Positions 24,618 through 32,897 of a stretch of 64,000 nucleotides of DNA are shown here, in pieces. The stretch is from NCBI GenBank assembly GCA_963662525.1, contig OY759717.1, positions 248,001 through 312,000 of the forward strand, in the 5' to 3' direction. The notes under the pieces are model-generated. The model searched no databases. It was not told the origin of the DNA and saw only the letters and a list, made by a program, of their open reading frames with translations. The stretch is from CAZSDU01 sp963662525 (GTDB taxonomy: Bacteria; Bacteroidota; Bacteroidia; Bacteroidales; FEN-979). Within the stretch, counting starts at the first letter, position 1, and every line of letters begins with the position of its first letter. Position numbers and translations under genes: made by a program.

Positions 24618-26333
24618 CTAATGGGTATAAATATTACCATTATTCCTGTATCCGGTCTTATTCATATACCAATCAGGGAAAATGATTCCTACACTTGTCG
24701 CCCATTCCACAAAATGGTTGTAAGTATTGATAATATCCATCTTCTCCTTCGGATAAGCAAAACTGTCATAGATATTAATAGCCCAAGGAAGATTGTTGAC
24801 CGTTTTATAATATCTGCCATGCTGTGGCTGGCTATTGTCCTGTGCCTGTCCGAAATAAGCAGAATTTGCCAGGCTGGTAGGAGGATAGTCCGGTAAATGG
24901 ACTTCCAGTCCCCGGTTCTGGTCAACAATAATAAATGGATTGAAGTTTGGCAAATTGATTTGCGCCATGGTATACTGAGGAGGATTGAATGACATATGAA
25001 TAGTCAGGGTTGCAGGTGTGATATAAGGTGCTCCGGGGGTCGTATTAACCCCGATTCCCATACCCGGAGCGGGCATCAGGTTATAAGCATCATCATATAC
25101 AATAACGGTCGGTTTTGCCTGTCCTGCTTCTAGTCCCTGGGCATTCAAAACGATATAATTTTCCTGTAAATCATACCCGGTCACCACCATAGTGCCGGAA
25201 GCAATATTGTTGTTCGGAAATTGGAAACCGAACCCATTATGCAAAGCTGCTCCGAATGCCTTTACTGTAAAAGTTCCGGTAATTTCAACCACCAAGTTAG
25301 ATGCATTGGTGGTAGAGGTGAACTTATAATCACAAACGAGATCGTTAAAATCATAATCCCCCTGTCCCGGCCATAAGTCTTCAAAAGCCAGCGTACCTGT
25401 TCCAACCGCAGGGAAATCATTATCAAAACATTTTGCCGGATCATTTGGATATTGATCCACATCATCAGGACATCCATCATTATCAGAATCACCAGAAGGA
25501 ATAGTCACAGTAATAGTGGCAATATCGCAAAGACTGTTCACGTCGCAAACCTGGTAGTTAATGGTAGCCGTACCTGTATAGTTATTGGCAGGTGTGAATT
25601 TTACAATACCAGGACTGAGGATAATAAATACGCCAACATTGACGGGTGGTGCTGTTCCTGATACAAAAGTTACGGAAGATGGCACCAGAGGTCCGGATCC
25701 CGGTATATCATTGGTAAGGATACTGATATTGACCGGGGTGTTCACTGTTGTCGTTGCATTATCATTTATGGCGTCAGGGCCTGTAACAGGCGTTCCGCAG
25801 GCTGTATTATTACAATTCATTACTGAAGTAAATTCAGCCACAGTAAAACTGGCAAGTTGAGGAAAAGCACCTGCTTTAGCTGAAACCTGTTCATCCTGTA
25901 ATGGACCAGTTAATGTGTATGTAACTGTGAAAGAACCGGCTAAGCCATCTCCGATGCCTGAAACGCCATCAATCTTAAACCCCTGAAAAGGATCCGATCC
26001 CAGATTGGGTCCTAAATCAATATTGCTATAAGTCATTCCACCACTTGTAACCTGAACACTTACATTGGAATAAGTGCCAGGGTCGGCTTCAACGGAATAA
26101 TGTGATAATGCTTTGCAAAGCGGTCCCTGACAACCGTTGTGATTGACCAGGAGAACAATGGCATATGTACCATTGGCATTGCATACTACAGATTGTATAG
26201 TGGTGGAAAATCCCCCTCCATTATACTTATTTACACTACAGGGGGTTTTCTGAGAAAAACCGGAGTTGGTACAAACTATAAACAAGATCAAAATACTTAT
26301 CCTGCTAATACTATTTTTTATTATCGTTCTCAT
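24618..26333 (-). CDS. Secreted LruC-domain protein with Ca-binding linker
   Basis: 571 residues. A signal peptide covers residues 1-28 (cleavage after GFSQ). Residues ~40-180 are beta-rich and unassigned. Residues ~185-278 look like a cadherin/Ig-type repeat of the DNATTTVNTPVNISILTNDI kind. Residues 282-302 hold an Asp-rich thrombospondin-3-like calcium loop (DSDNDGCPDDVDQYPNDPAK). Residues ~313-560 match the LruC domain as seen in LFED(L/Y)WPGxGDYDFNDLV and GFGFQFPN. LruC proteins are surface or outer-membrane proteins of Leptospira and Bacteroidetes with no defined reaction. It starts 15 bases after the small lipoprotein gene and is probably in the same transcript. Confidence 0.75.
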   Translation of the reverse strand: MRTIIKNSISRISILILFIVCTNSGFSQKTPCSVNKYNGGGFSTTIQSVVCNANGTYAIVLLVNHNGCQGPLCKALSHYSVEADPGTYSNVSVQVTSGGMTYSNIDLGPNLGSDPFQGFKIDGVSGIGDGLAGSFTVTYTLTGPLQDEQVSAKAGAFPQLASFTVAEFTSVMNCNNTACGTPVTGPDAINDNATTTVNTPVNISILTNDIPGSGPLVPSSVTFVSGTAPPVNVGVFIILSPGIVKFTPANNYTGTATINYQVCDVNSLCDIATITVTIPSGDSDNDGCPDDVDQYPNDPAKCFDNDFPAVGTGTLAFEDLWPGQGDYDFNDLVCDYKFTSTTNASNLVVEITGTFTVKAFGAALHNGFGFQFPNNNIASGTMVVTGYDLQENYIVLNAQGLEAGQAKPTVIVYDDAYNLMPAPGMGIGVNTTPGAPYITPATLTIHMSFNPPQYTMAQINLPNFNPFIIVDQNRGLEVHLPDYPPTSLANSAYFGQAQDNSQPQHGRYYKTVNNLPWAINIYDSFAYPKEKMDIINTYNHFVEWATSVGIIFPDWYMNKTGYRNNGNIYTH

Positions 26334-26348
26334 TTTTTCTATGTCTGA

Positions 26349-26750
26349 TTAAAAGGAATATGAAATTTTTTCATTCAGAATTTTAACAATATGAGGCTGA
26401 CCATTGCAGGTTATTGTCAGCTCTGTTTCATAGGTTGGTATCGCAATGATGGTATTATAGGTTTGATGTGGCTGCACTATCGCTTTTTCGTAAACCGCAC
26501 CTGAAGATGATTTTAAAAAAACAACTGTTTTCGCTGTACCATAAAGCTCAACCTGTACATCCCGAAAAGTCTTCCAGTTAAAATCCGAAGCAACTTTTAA
26601 CTCTGTCATCGATTTCAGGTGCCCCTGGGATATATCTGATTTGGTAACTTCAATATCCTTCCTGCAGGCAATCATAGAAAACAATATAACAAGGCAAAAT
26701 AATCCCGTTCTAAATGCGGTTTTATATTGACGAATATTTAGCTTTTTCAT
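26349..26750 (-). CDS. Small lipoprotein, possible partner of the LruC protein
   Basis: The start at 26750 (MKKLNIRQYKTAFRTGLFCL) gives a 133-residue lipoprotein with lipobox SMIAC (Cys ~29); an ATG at 26861 would only add an unlikely extension. The mature part contains ASDFNWKTFRDVQVELYG followed by two beta-rich stretches. A similar F-W-x-T/F-x-x-V pattern precedes the LruC domain in many Bacteroidetes proteins, so this may be that N-terminal module as a separate gene; this link is from memory and moderate. Function unknown. Confidence 0.55.
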   Translation of the reverse strand: MKKLNIRQYKTAFRTGLFCLVILFSMIACRKDIEVTKSDISQGHLKSMTELKVASDFNWKTFRDVQVELYGTAKTVVFLKSSSGAVYEKAIVQPHQTYNTIIAIPTYETELTITCNGQPHIVKILNEKISYSF

Positions 26751-26774
26751 TTCTATTCTTTTTATAGATTGTAG

Positions 26775-26802
26775 CAAAAGTATGGCATTCTGCATGTTAC
26801 AA
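26775..26802 (-). promoter_or_regulatory. Candidate promoter of the small lipoprotein-LruC transcript
   Basis: The minus strand has TACTTTTG (26782-26775), an exact TAnnTTTG, with a TTG 17 bp upstream (26802-26800). The spacing is slightly shorter than the 19-21 bp seen at other promoters in this window. Confidence 0.42.
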
Positions 26803-26963
26803 ATAATAATAATAAGTAAGTGTAGACTATTTTGCTGCAGGTGTTGACAGCTTATTAGCACCTGTGGTATTTATAAACCTGATGTATTTTTGTTAATATG
26901 TTGTTTTAAGCTCAGCCCTTCTGTGTTACTGAATCCTGTATTTTTGCGCTTCAGTAAATTGCC

Positions 26964-29282
26964 ATGGCAAAGCAAATCCTTGATGAATTGAATGAGGCCC
27001 AGCGGGCAGCGGTGGTCGATACCGAGGGACCGGTAATGGTCATTGCCGGCGCCGGTTCGGGTAAGACCAGGGCACTCACATACCGCGTAGCTTACCTGAT
27101 CGACAATAATGTGGATCCGTTTCACATTCTGGCACTGACTTTTACCAATAAAGCAGCACGCGAGATGAAAGACAGGATCATAAAATTGGTTGGGCCTGAA
27201 GCACAGAATGTCTGGATGGGGACCTTTCACTCCATTTTTGCCAGGGTACTCAGGGTTGAAGGACACCGTCTGGGCTACCCTTCCAATTTTACCATTTATG
27301 ATACAGATGACACTAAACGCGTCATTAAAAACCTCATTAAAGAAAATAACCTCGATGATAAAGTGTATCAGCCCGGATATATTCTAAACCGGATTTCCTC
27401 TGCCAAAACCAGTCTGATCTCGGCTGATGAATACAATGCCAACCCTGATCTCCAGGAATATGATTCCACATCTGGAAAAGCTCTGACCGGCAAATTATAT
27501 TCCCAATATCAGAACCGCCTCATGAGGGCATCAGCTATGGATTTTGATGATCTTCTCTTCAATATGAACATCCTGATCAGGGATTTCCCTGATGTGCTTT
27601 ATAAATATCAGCAGAAATTCAGATATATTCTGGTAGATGAGTACCAGGACACCAATTATGCCCAGTACCTGATCATTAAGAAGCTCGCAGCCAACAATGA
27701 AAATCTATGTGTTGTGGGTGATGATGCCCAGAGTATTTATGGCTTCCGCGGAGCTAATATCCAGAACATCCTGAATTTCAGGAATGATTACCCGGATCAT
27801 AAGGTTTATAAGTTGGAGCAGAACTACCGTTCCACCAAAATAATCGTACAAGCTGCGAACCAGGTGATCCTGAATAATAAAAATCAGATATTCAAGGAAA
27901 TCTGGACGGAAAATGACGATGGTTCACGGATCCAGGTTATTCATGCCACCAGCGATATGGAAGAAGGAAACCTGGTAGCTCAGGCTATTTTCGAAACGAA
28001 AATGAACTTCCAATTGATGAATTCGGCCTTTGCCATCCTCTACCGAACGAATGCTCAATCCAGGGTACATGAAGAAGCGCTCAGAAAATTGAATATTCCC
28101 TGCAGGATCTATGGAGGTTTGTCGTTTTATCAAAGAAAAGAAATAAAAGATGTACTTGCCTACTTTCGTCTGACCATCAATCAGCGCGACGAGGATGCAT
28201 TATTGAGGGTGATTAATTATCCTGCCAGGGGAATCGGTAAAACCACCATCGAAAAACTAATGGTCACGGCCGACCAGTTGAAGAAAGGAATTTTCGACCT
28301 GATTGAGCATCCTCCTTCTGGATTTCATCTGCCTGAATCAACCTGGACCAAAATCAGCGGTTTTACAACCATGATAAAAAGCTTTGCTGTACAGATTAAA
28401 AGTCGCAATGCCTTTGAAATGGCCAAACACATTGCGTCCTCATCAGGCTTGATGAAGGAGATGCACGATGACAGAACACCGGAGGGTGTCAGCCGCTTTG
28501 AGAACATGGAAGAACTCCTGAATGCCATCAAGGAATTTTCGGAATCTCCGCGGATCAACCCCGAGACAGGGGAAATTGAAACCAATGTTGTACGCACTCT
28601 TGATGAATTCATGCAGGATGTTGCCCTCATTACCGATGCCGATAAAAATGATGAAAATGGCACTGACAAGGTGACTCTTATGACCGTCCATTCGGCAAAG
28701 GGCCTGGAATTTCCCTGTGTTTTTGTTGTTGGCATGGAGGAAAACCTTTTCCCTTCCATTCAATCTCTGAATTCAAGATCAGATCTGGAAGAGGAGCGGC
28801 GGTTATTTTATGTCGCCATCACCCGTGCCCAGAAAAAACTCACCCTCAGCTTTGCCGAAAGCCGTTACCGCTGGGGCAACCTGACTACCTGTGAACCCAG
28901 CCGTTTCATCCAGGAGATACCAGATGAGTTACTTGACTTTCCGAAAAAAAAAGTACAAAAAAAGGAAAGTTTCAAGGAAAAGGACAACTTTTCTTCTATT
29001 TTGCCTGGATTAAACCTCCCACCTAAGAAAATTACCTTACCTGCTAATTATAAAAAAGTAAGCACGGAAAAAACCGGCATTATTCCGGAGGCCACTGCAG
29101 GCCCTCCATCCAATGCTGAAGAAATACAAGCGGGGATGGAAGTGATCCATGAGCGGTTTGGATTGGGAAAGGTTGTTGGTATTGAAGGTAACGGACCCAA
29201 TAAAAAAGCAACTGTTTTCTTCCAGGAGATAGGTCAAAAACAGCTGCTGTTGAAATTTGCAAAACTCAGGATCATTTACTGA
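26964..29282 (+). CDS. pcrA: ATP-dependent DNA helicase UvrD/PcrA
   Basis: A superfamily 1A 3'-5' helicase acting in nucleotide excision repair and removal of RecA or stalled complexes. 772 residues. Motif I (Walker A) GAGSGKT is at 29-35, motif II DEYQDTN at 225-231, QNYRSTK and the late motif LMTVHSAKGLEFPCVFVVGM near residue 575. The C-terminal ~60 residues (GMEVIHERFGLGKVVGIEG) form the Tudor-like domain that binds RNA polymerase in PcrA/UvrD. The ATG at 26964 is used. It is convergent with the NTF2-Cache lipoprotein gene. Confidence 0.94.
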   Translation: MAKQILDELNEAQRAAVVDTEGPVMVIAGAGSGKTRALTYRVAYLIDNNVDPFHILALTFTNKAAREMKDRIIKLVGPEAQNVWMGTFHSIFARVLRVEGHRLGYPSNFTIYDTDDTKRVIKNLIKENNLDDKVYQPGYILNRISSAKTSLISADEYNANPDLQEYDSTSGKALTGKLYSQYQNRLMRASAMDFDDLLFNMNILIRDFPDVLYKYQQKFRYILVDEYQDTNYAQYLIIKKLAANNENLCVVGDDAQSIYGFRGANIQNILNFRNDYPDHKVYKLEQNYRSTKIIVQAANQVILNNKNQIFKEIWTENDDGSRIQVIHATSDMEEGNLVAQAIFETKMNFQLMNSAFAILYRTNAQSRVHEEALRKLNIPCRIYGGLSFYQRKEIKDVLAYFRLTINQRDEDALLRVINYPARGIGKTTIEKLMVTADQLKKGIFDLIEHPPSGFHLPESTWTKISGFTTMIKSFAVQIKSRNAFEMAKHIASSSGLMKEMHDDRTPEGVSRFENMEELLNAIKEFSESPRINPETGEIETNVVRTLDEFMQDVALITDADKNDENGTDKVTLMTVHSAKGLEFPCVFVVGMEENLFPSIQSLNSRSDLEEERRLFYVAITRAQKKLTLSFAESRYRWGNLTTCEPSRFIQEIPDELLDFPKKKVQKKESFKEKDNFSSILPGLNLPPKKITLPANYKKVSTEKTGIIPEATAGPPSNAEEIQAGMEVIHERFGLGKVVGIEGNGPNKKATVFFQEIGQKQLLLKFAKLRIIY

Positions 29283-29297
29283 TCAAGGCTCCGACAC

Positions 29298-30209
29298 TTA
29301 TTGTAAAACGACATCACTGGTAAGGACTCCGATCAGTTGGCCGCTTTTATCTTTCAATGGCATAGCATAAGTCACCATAACAACACCACCTCCACCACCA
29401 TCATAATAAGGATCAGACCATACCGGTGCATTTTTTTCGAGGGGAAGCCGGTACCAATCACTCTGAGTATAATCATATGATTCAGGCAAATTCACCAATT
29501 TAAACGCATTATTCTGCCGGTAAAGATAAGGAGCTGCTCTGTGGCTGTTCTGACCGGTCCCTTCCGGAGCAAAAGCCAGGGTTGCCCCATAAATTTTCGG
29601 ATAAATTTTTAAAAAGGCCGTTAAAACCGATGGCATATTTTCCGGGTTAAGTTTTCGCCCGCTTAATTCTTTAGCAAAATTCCCCAAAGCGTTTTCTACT
29701 GTTGCCTTGGTACAGGGATCGGGTAAACTAAGCCAGGATTCATGGAAATGAACCACCCTCCATCCTTCGGAATTTCTATGCCAGATCCAGCTTTCGCCCA
29801 GCCATTGTTCAGACGCTTCATCTTCGGCAGAAACCAGTCTTGAGTGCGCAACACCTGTCCATACGACAGCATCAGCAGAAAGGACCTCGGTTTTTGACCA
29901 GATGGCTTCAATAGACTGGCTTTTAAATTTTTTATACATATCCCGCATCATGGCATGGATACCCTGATTTGAATACGACATGCCCTGGGAAATAAATACA
30001 GCTCCGCTGTCATCACTCAGCCATTGATAAGCAGAATCCGCATCAGGTATGGCAGCGAATGCCATGATTCTGTCCATATACTGATTGATGCTGTCAGCGA
30101 GGGCTGTTTTTTCCTGAATTCCTGTTTCTTTTACCTTGTTCTTACAAGAGCTGAAAGAGAAGCCAAGCGATATAAGGATCAAAAAGGAATAAATCAGATG
30201 TTTTTTCAT
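29298..30209 (-). CDS. Lipoprotein with NTF2-like and Cache-like domains
   Basis: The start at 30209 (MKKHLIYSFLILISLGFSFS) gives a lipoprotein signal with lipobox SFSSC; the ATG four codons upstream is less likely. 303 residues. Residues ~35-160 look like a SnoaL/NTF2 (DUF4440-like) alpha-beta cone, with the typical VVHFHESW final strand. Residues ~168-303 look like a Cache/PDC sensor half: IYGATLAFAPEGTG, PYLYR, SDWYRLPLEKNAPVWSDPYY and the final GQLIGVLTSDVVL. In chemoreceptors and SpoIIE-type phosphatases such Cache domains precede a membrane helix; here the protein ends right after the domain. A small-ligand-binding or sensing role is inferred. Confidence 0.62.
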   Translation of the reverse strand: MKKHLIYSFLILISLGFSFSSCKNKVKETGIQEKTALADSINQYMDRIMAFAAIPDADSAYQWLSDDSGAVFISQGMSYSNQGIHAMMRDMYKKFKSQSIEAIWSKTEVLSADAVVWTGVAHSRLVSAEDEASEQWLGESWIWHRNSEGWRVVHFHESWLSLPDPCTKATVENALGNFAKELSGRKLNPENMPSVLTAFLKIYPKIYGATLAFAPEGTGQNSHRAAPYLYRQNNAFKLVNLPESYDYTQSDWYRLPLEKNAPVWSDPYYDGGGGGVVMVTYAMPLKDKSGQLIGVLTSDVVLQ

Positions 30210-30256
30210 AGAGAAAGTCATTTTAAGATTTTAACGATAAAAGTACATAAAAATCG

Positions 30257-30264
30257 TATCTTTG
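30257..30264 (+). promoter_or_regulatory. -7 element of the DUF4290-murA operon
   Basis: TATCTTTG matches TAnnTTTG and lies 25 bases before the DUF4290 ATG. No TTG is present at the -33 position. Confidence 0.42.
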
Positions 30265-30289
30265 CAAAAAATATCAATTGAAAGAGGAA

Positions 30290-30919
30290 ATGGAGTACAA
30301 TACTACACGGGAGCCGATGTTAATTCCGGAATACGGTAGAAATATTCAGCAGATGATACAATACATTTGTACCATTGAAGACCGTGAAAAAAGGACAAAA
30401 GCCGCAAAATTCATCGTGAATGTCATGGCCCAGATGCATCCCAACGTGAAAGAATCCGGAGATTATAAGCACAAGCTATGGGATCATCTGTTTATCATTG
30501 CTGATTTCAAACTCGACGTGGATGCTCCTTATCCTCCACCTCCGCCACTTTCGCTGAGCACAAAGCCGGAACATCTGTCCTATCATGATAAAGAGATTGA
30601 ATTTAAACATTACGGGAAAAATATTGCCCTGATGTTGGAAAAAGCCATGGAATATGAAGAAGGACCTGAAAAAGATGCCCTCGTTCATGCCATCGCCAAC
30701 CACATGAAAAAATCGTACCTGAATTGGAACAGGGAATCTGTTTCTGACGAATTGATTGAAGCACATCTTTCAACCTTATCAAAAGGAAAAGTGAAGCTGC
30801 ATCAGGATTTCAAATTCACCAACACCAACGATATCCTGGCCCGTAATAAAAAGCGTAAACCCTTCCGTCCCGCTACAAACGGTAATGTCCAACCAAGACC
30901 CAGAAGAAGCCAGCCATGA
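30290..30919 (+). CDS. DUF4290 family protein
   Basis: 209 residues from the ATG at 30290, preceded by an AAAGAGGAA purine stretch; a TTG four codons upstream is possible but less likely. The start MEYNTTREPMLIPEYGRNIQ and the helix-rich middle (TIEDREKRTKAAKFIVNVMA) match the Bacteroidetes-specific DUF4290 family. The last ~45 residues are basic and probably disordered. No signal peptide, so cytoplasmic. Its stop overlaps the murA start by four bases (ATGA), a linkage typical of this phylum that hints at a cell-envelope or division-related role; function is not known. Confidence 0.8.
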   Translation: MEYNTTREPMLIPEYGRNIQQMIQYICTIEDREKRTKAAKFIVNVMAQMHPNVKESGDYKHKLWDHLFIIADFKLDVDAPYPPPPPLSLSTKPEHLSYHDKEIEFKHYGKNIALMLEKAMEYEEGPEKDALVHAIANHMKKSYLNWNRESVSDELIEAHLSTLSKGKVKLHQDFKFTNTNDILARNKKRKPFRPATNGNVQPRPRRSQP

Positions 30920-32226
30920 GTTCTTTTGAGATCACTGGTGGTGTCAAACTTAACGGTGAAATCCTGCCTCAGGGAGCAAAAAACGAAGCTCTGCAGGTTA
31001 TTTGTGCGGTACTGCTGACCCCTGAAAAAGTAACTATTCATAACATCCCAAACATCAGGGATGTCATCAAACTTATCGATCTTCTCCAGGCATTAGGAGT
31101 CAAAGTTGAAAAAATTGGCGAATCTACTTATACTTTTCAGGCAAGTGATGTCCATTTCGACTATCTGTTAACCCGGGAATTTCGCGATAAAGCGGCCAGC
31201 CTGAGGGGTTCCATCATGATTCTTGGACCCATGCTTGCCCGTTATGGCAAAGGATTCGTTTATACACCCGGGGGTGATAAAATTGGTCGCCGGCGTTTAG
31301 ACACGCATTTTAACGGACTCCAGAAGCTGGGGGCTCAATTTCAATACCAAGCTAAAGAACAGCTTTTCACGGTTGCAGCTCCGCAATTAAAAGGCAGCTA
31401 TATGTTGCTGGATGAAGCTTCCGTAACAGGTACCGCAAATATTCTGATGGCCGCCGTAAAAGCCAGGGGGACTACAACGATCTTCAATGCGGCATGTGAA
31501 CCATATATATCCCAGCTTTGTAAAATGCTGGTGAGTATGGGAGCAAGTATCCAGGGGATCGGGTCCAACCTGCTGACCATTGAAGGAGTTGAATCCATAC
31601 ACGGATGTACCCATACCCTTCTTTCGGATATGATCGAGGTGGGCAGTTTTATTGGTCTGGCAGCCATGACCGGATCAGAGCTAACGATAAAAAGAACAGA
31701 TTATACCCAACTCGGCCTCATTCCTGATGTCTTTCGGAAACTGGGAATACAGATGGAAAAAAGAGGCGATGATATTTTTATTCCTTCTCAGGATCATTAT
31801 GAAGTAGAAAATTTCATGGATGGATCCATTATGACAATTTCAGATGCACCCTGGCCCGGGTTCACCCCTGACCTGATCAGCATAATTCTGGTAATTGCCA
31901 CACAGGCCAAAGGCAATGTGCTGATTCATCAGAAAATGTTTGAAAGCCGCTTGTTTTTTGTTGACAAGCTCATTGATATGGGTGCCAAAATAATCCTATG
32001 TGACCCGCATCGGGCCACAGTTATCGGCCTTGATCACCAATATTCACTGAAAGGAATCCGGATGTCATCACCGGATATCCGGGCCGGGGTTGCTTTGCTT
32101 ATTGCTGCATTGTCGGCAGAAGGAACAAGCATCATCGACAACATAGAACAAATTGACCGGGGATATCAGGAAATTGATATCCGTCTCCAAAAACTAGGAG
32201 CCCGTATAAAAAGGATACCGGACTGA
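30916..32226 (+). CDS. murA: UDP-N-acetylglucosamine 1-carboxyvinyltransferase (MurA), Asp variant
   Basis: MurA transfers enolpyruvate from PEP to UDP-GlcNAc, the first committed step of peptidoglycan synthesis. 436 residues. The conserved Lys22-Asn23 pair (QGAKNEAL) is present, and the late catalytic region DAPWPGFTPDLISI carries the general-base Asp. The active-site loop reads TPGGDKIGRRRLD, so residue 121 is Asp where E. coli has Cys115. Cys-to-Asp MurA enzymes (for example in Mycobacterium, Chlamydia and Borrelia) are active but not alkylated by fosfomycin. The gene overlaps DUF4290 by four bases. The chaperone promoter-like module starts directly after its stop. Confidence 0.95.
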   Translation: MSSFEITGGVKLNGEILPQGAKNEALQVICAVLLTPEKVTIHNIPNIRDVIKLIDLLQALGVKVEKIGESTYTFQASDVHFDYLLTREFRDKAASLRGSIMILGPMLARYGKGFVYTPGGDKIGRRRLDTHFNGLQKLGAQFQYQAKEQLFTVAAPQLKGSYMLLDEASVTGTANILMAAVKARGTTTIFNAACEPYISQLCKMLVSMGASIQGIGSNLLTIEGVESIHGCTHTLLSDMIEVGSFIGLAAMTGSELTIKRTDYTQLGLIPDVFRKLGIQMEKRGDDIFIPSQDHYEVENFMDGSIMTISDAPWPGFTPDLISIILVIATQAKGNVLIHQKMFESRLFFVDKLIDMGAKIILCDPHRATVIGLDHQYSLKGIRMSSPDIRAGVALLIAALSAEGTSIIDNIEQIDRGYQEIDIRLQKLGARIKRIPD

Positions 32227-32265
32227 CATTTTGTCTCAAATCTCCCTCTGGCAAGTTATTTGATC
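32227..32265 (+). promoter_or_regulatory. Shared chaperone module, copy in front of grpE-dnaJ
   Basis: Three blocks CATTTTGTC (32227-32235), TGGCA (32249-32253) and ATTTGATC (32258-32265) are repeated exactly and at the same spacing in front of htpG (50309-50347). Over the 39 aligned positions 25 are identical without gaps. It can be read as a TTTTG / xxxATTTG promoter with 21-bp spacer, or as TGGCA-N4-ATTTGA resembling a -24/-12 promoter with the final GC changed to GA. Confidence 0.62.
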
Positions 32266-32302
32266 CATGCGCACGAAAGAAAATTCGAAGAAGAAATCTG
32301 AT

Positions 32303-32848
32303 ATGTCTAAAAAAGAGCATAAATCTGAAAAAACAGAATCCCAAAACGAAATTCCGGAACTAGATAAAAAGCAGGAAAATCAGGCTGATGTTGTAAGCCG
32401 TGAAGAGGAACTCAGTGCCCAGGTGGCAGAGATGAATGATAAATTTCTTCGCTTGTATTCCGAGTTCGATAATTACCGCAAACGTACGCTGAAAGAAAAG
32501 CTTGAGTTGAGTAAAACAGCCTCTGCTGAAATTATCACTAAATTACTTCCGGTTCTTGATGATTTTGAAAGGGCGATTAAAGCTATTGAAGGCGATGCTG
32601 AGGTAAATGCTGCCTTAAAGGACGGTATTGTTTTAATTTTTAACAAATTTTTCACCATCCTCAACCAGCAAGGCCTGGAGCAGATGAAAACCATGGGAGA
32701 AGTCTTCAATACTGATTTCCATGAAGCCATTACGAATATTCCGGTAAGCAATCCAGGGTTGAAAAATACCATTGTTGACGAAATTGAGAAAGGCTACCTG
32801 CTCAATGAAAAAGTGATCAGATATGCAAAGGTAGTGGTTGGGAACTGA
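32303..32848 (+). CDS. grpE: GrpE nucleotide-exchange factor
   Basis: GrpE releases ADP from DnaK. The frame has an ATG at 32267, but it lies two bases after the promoter-like module, so the transcript may not include it; the ATG at 32303, preceded by GAAGAAGAA, is preferred, giving 181 residues. The N-terminal ~60 residues are Lys/Glu-rich coiled coil, followed by the family pattern FLRLYSEFDNYRKRTLKEKL, LLPVLDDFERAIK and the C-terminal beta-domain ending with DEIEKGYLLNEKVIRYAKVV. dnaJ follows after 49 bases; dnaK is not in the window. Confidence 0.94.
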   Translation: MSKKEHKSEKTESQNEIPELDKKQENQADVVSREEELSAQVAEMNDKFLRLYSEFDNYRKRTLKEKLELSKTASAEIITKLLPVLDDFERAIKAIEGDAEVNAALKDGIVLIFNKFFTILNQQGLEQMKTMGEVFNTDFHEAITNIPVSNPGLKNTIVDEIEKGYLLNEKVIRYAKVVVGN

Positions 32849-32856
32849 TATGTATT

Positions 32857-32877
32857 AGGAATCAGGAGATAGGAGTC
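32857..32877 (+). repeat. Three 7-bp tandem units (AGGARTC-type) after grpE
   Basis: AGGAATC, AGGAGAT and AGGAGTC stand in tandem in the 49-base grpE-dnaJ gap. They are short and imperfect, of the simple-repeat kind also seen after pyrF and after the Gly-rich TPM gene. Confidence 0.45.
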
Positions 32878-32897
32878 ATTAAATAAAAAACTGCAGG

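Noticed and set aside
32227..32265. A standard sigma-54 promoter before grpE
   Set aside because: TGGCA and its distance to TTTGA fit, but the -12 GC is GA in both copies, so I list this only as one reading of the shared module.
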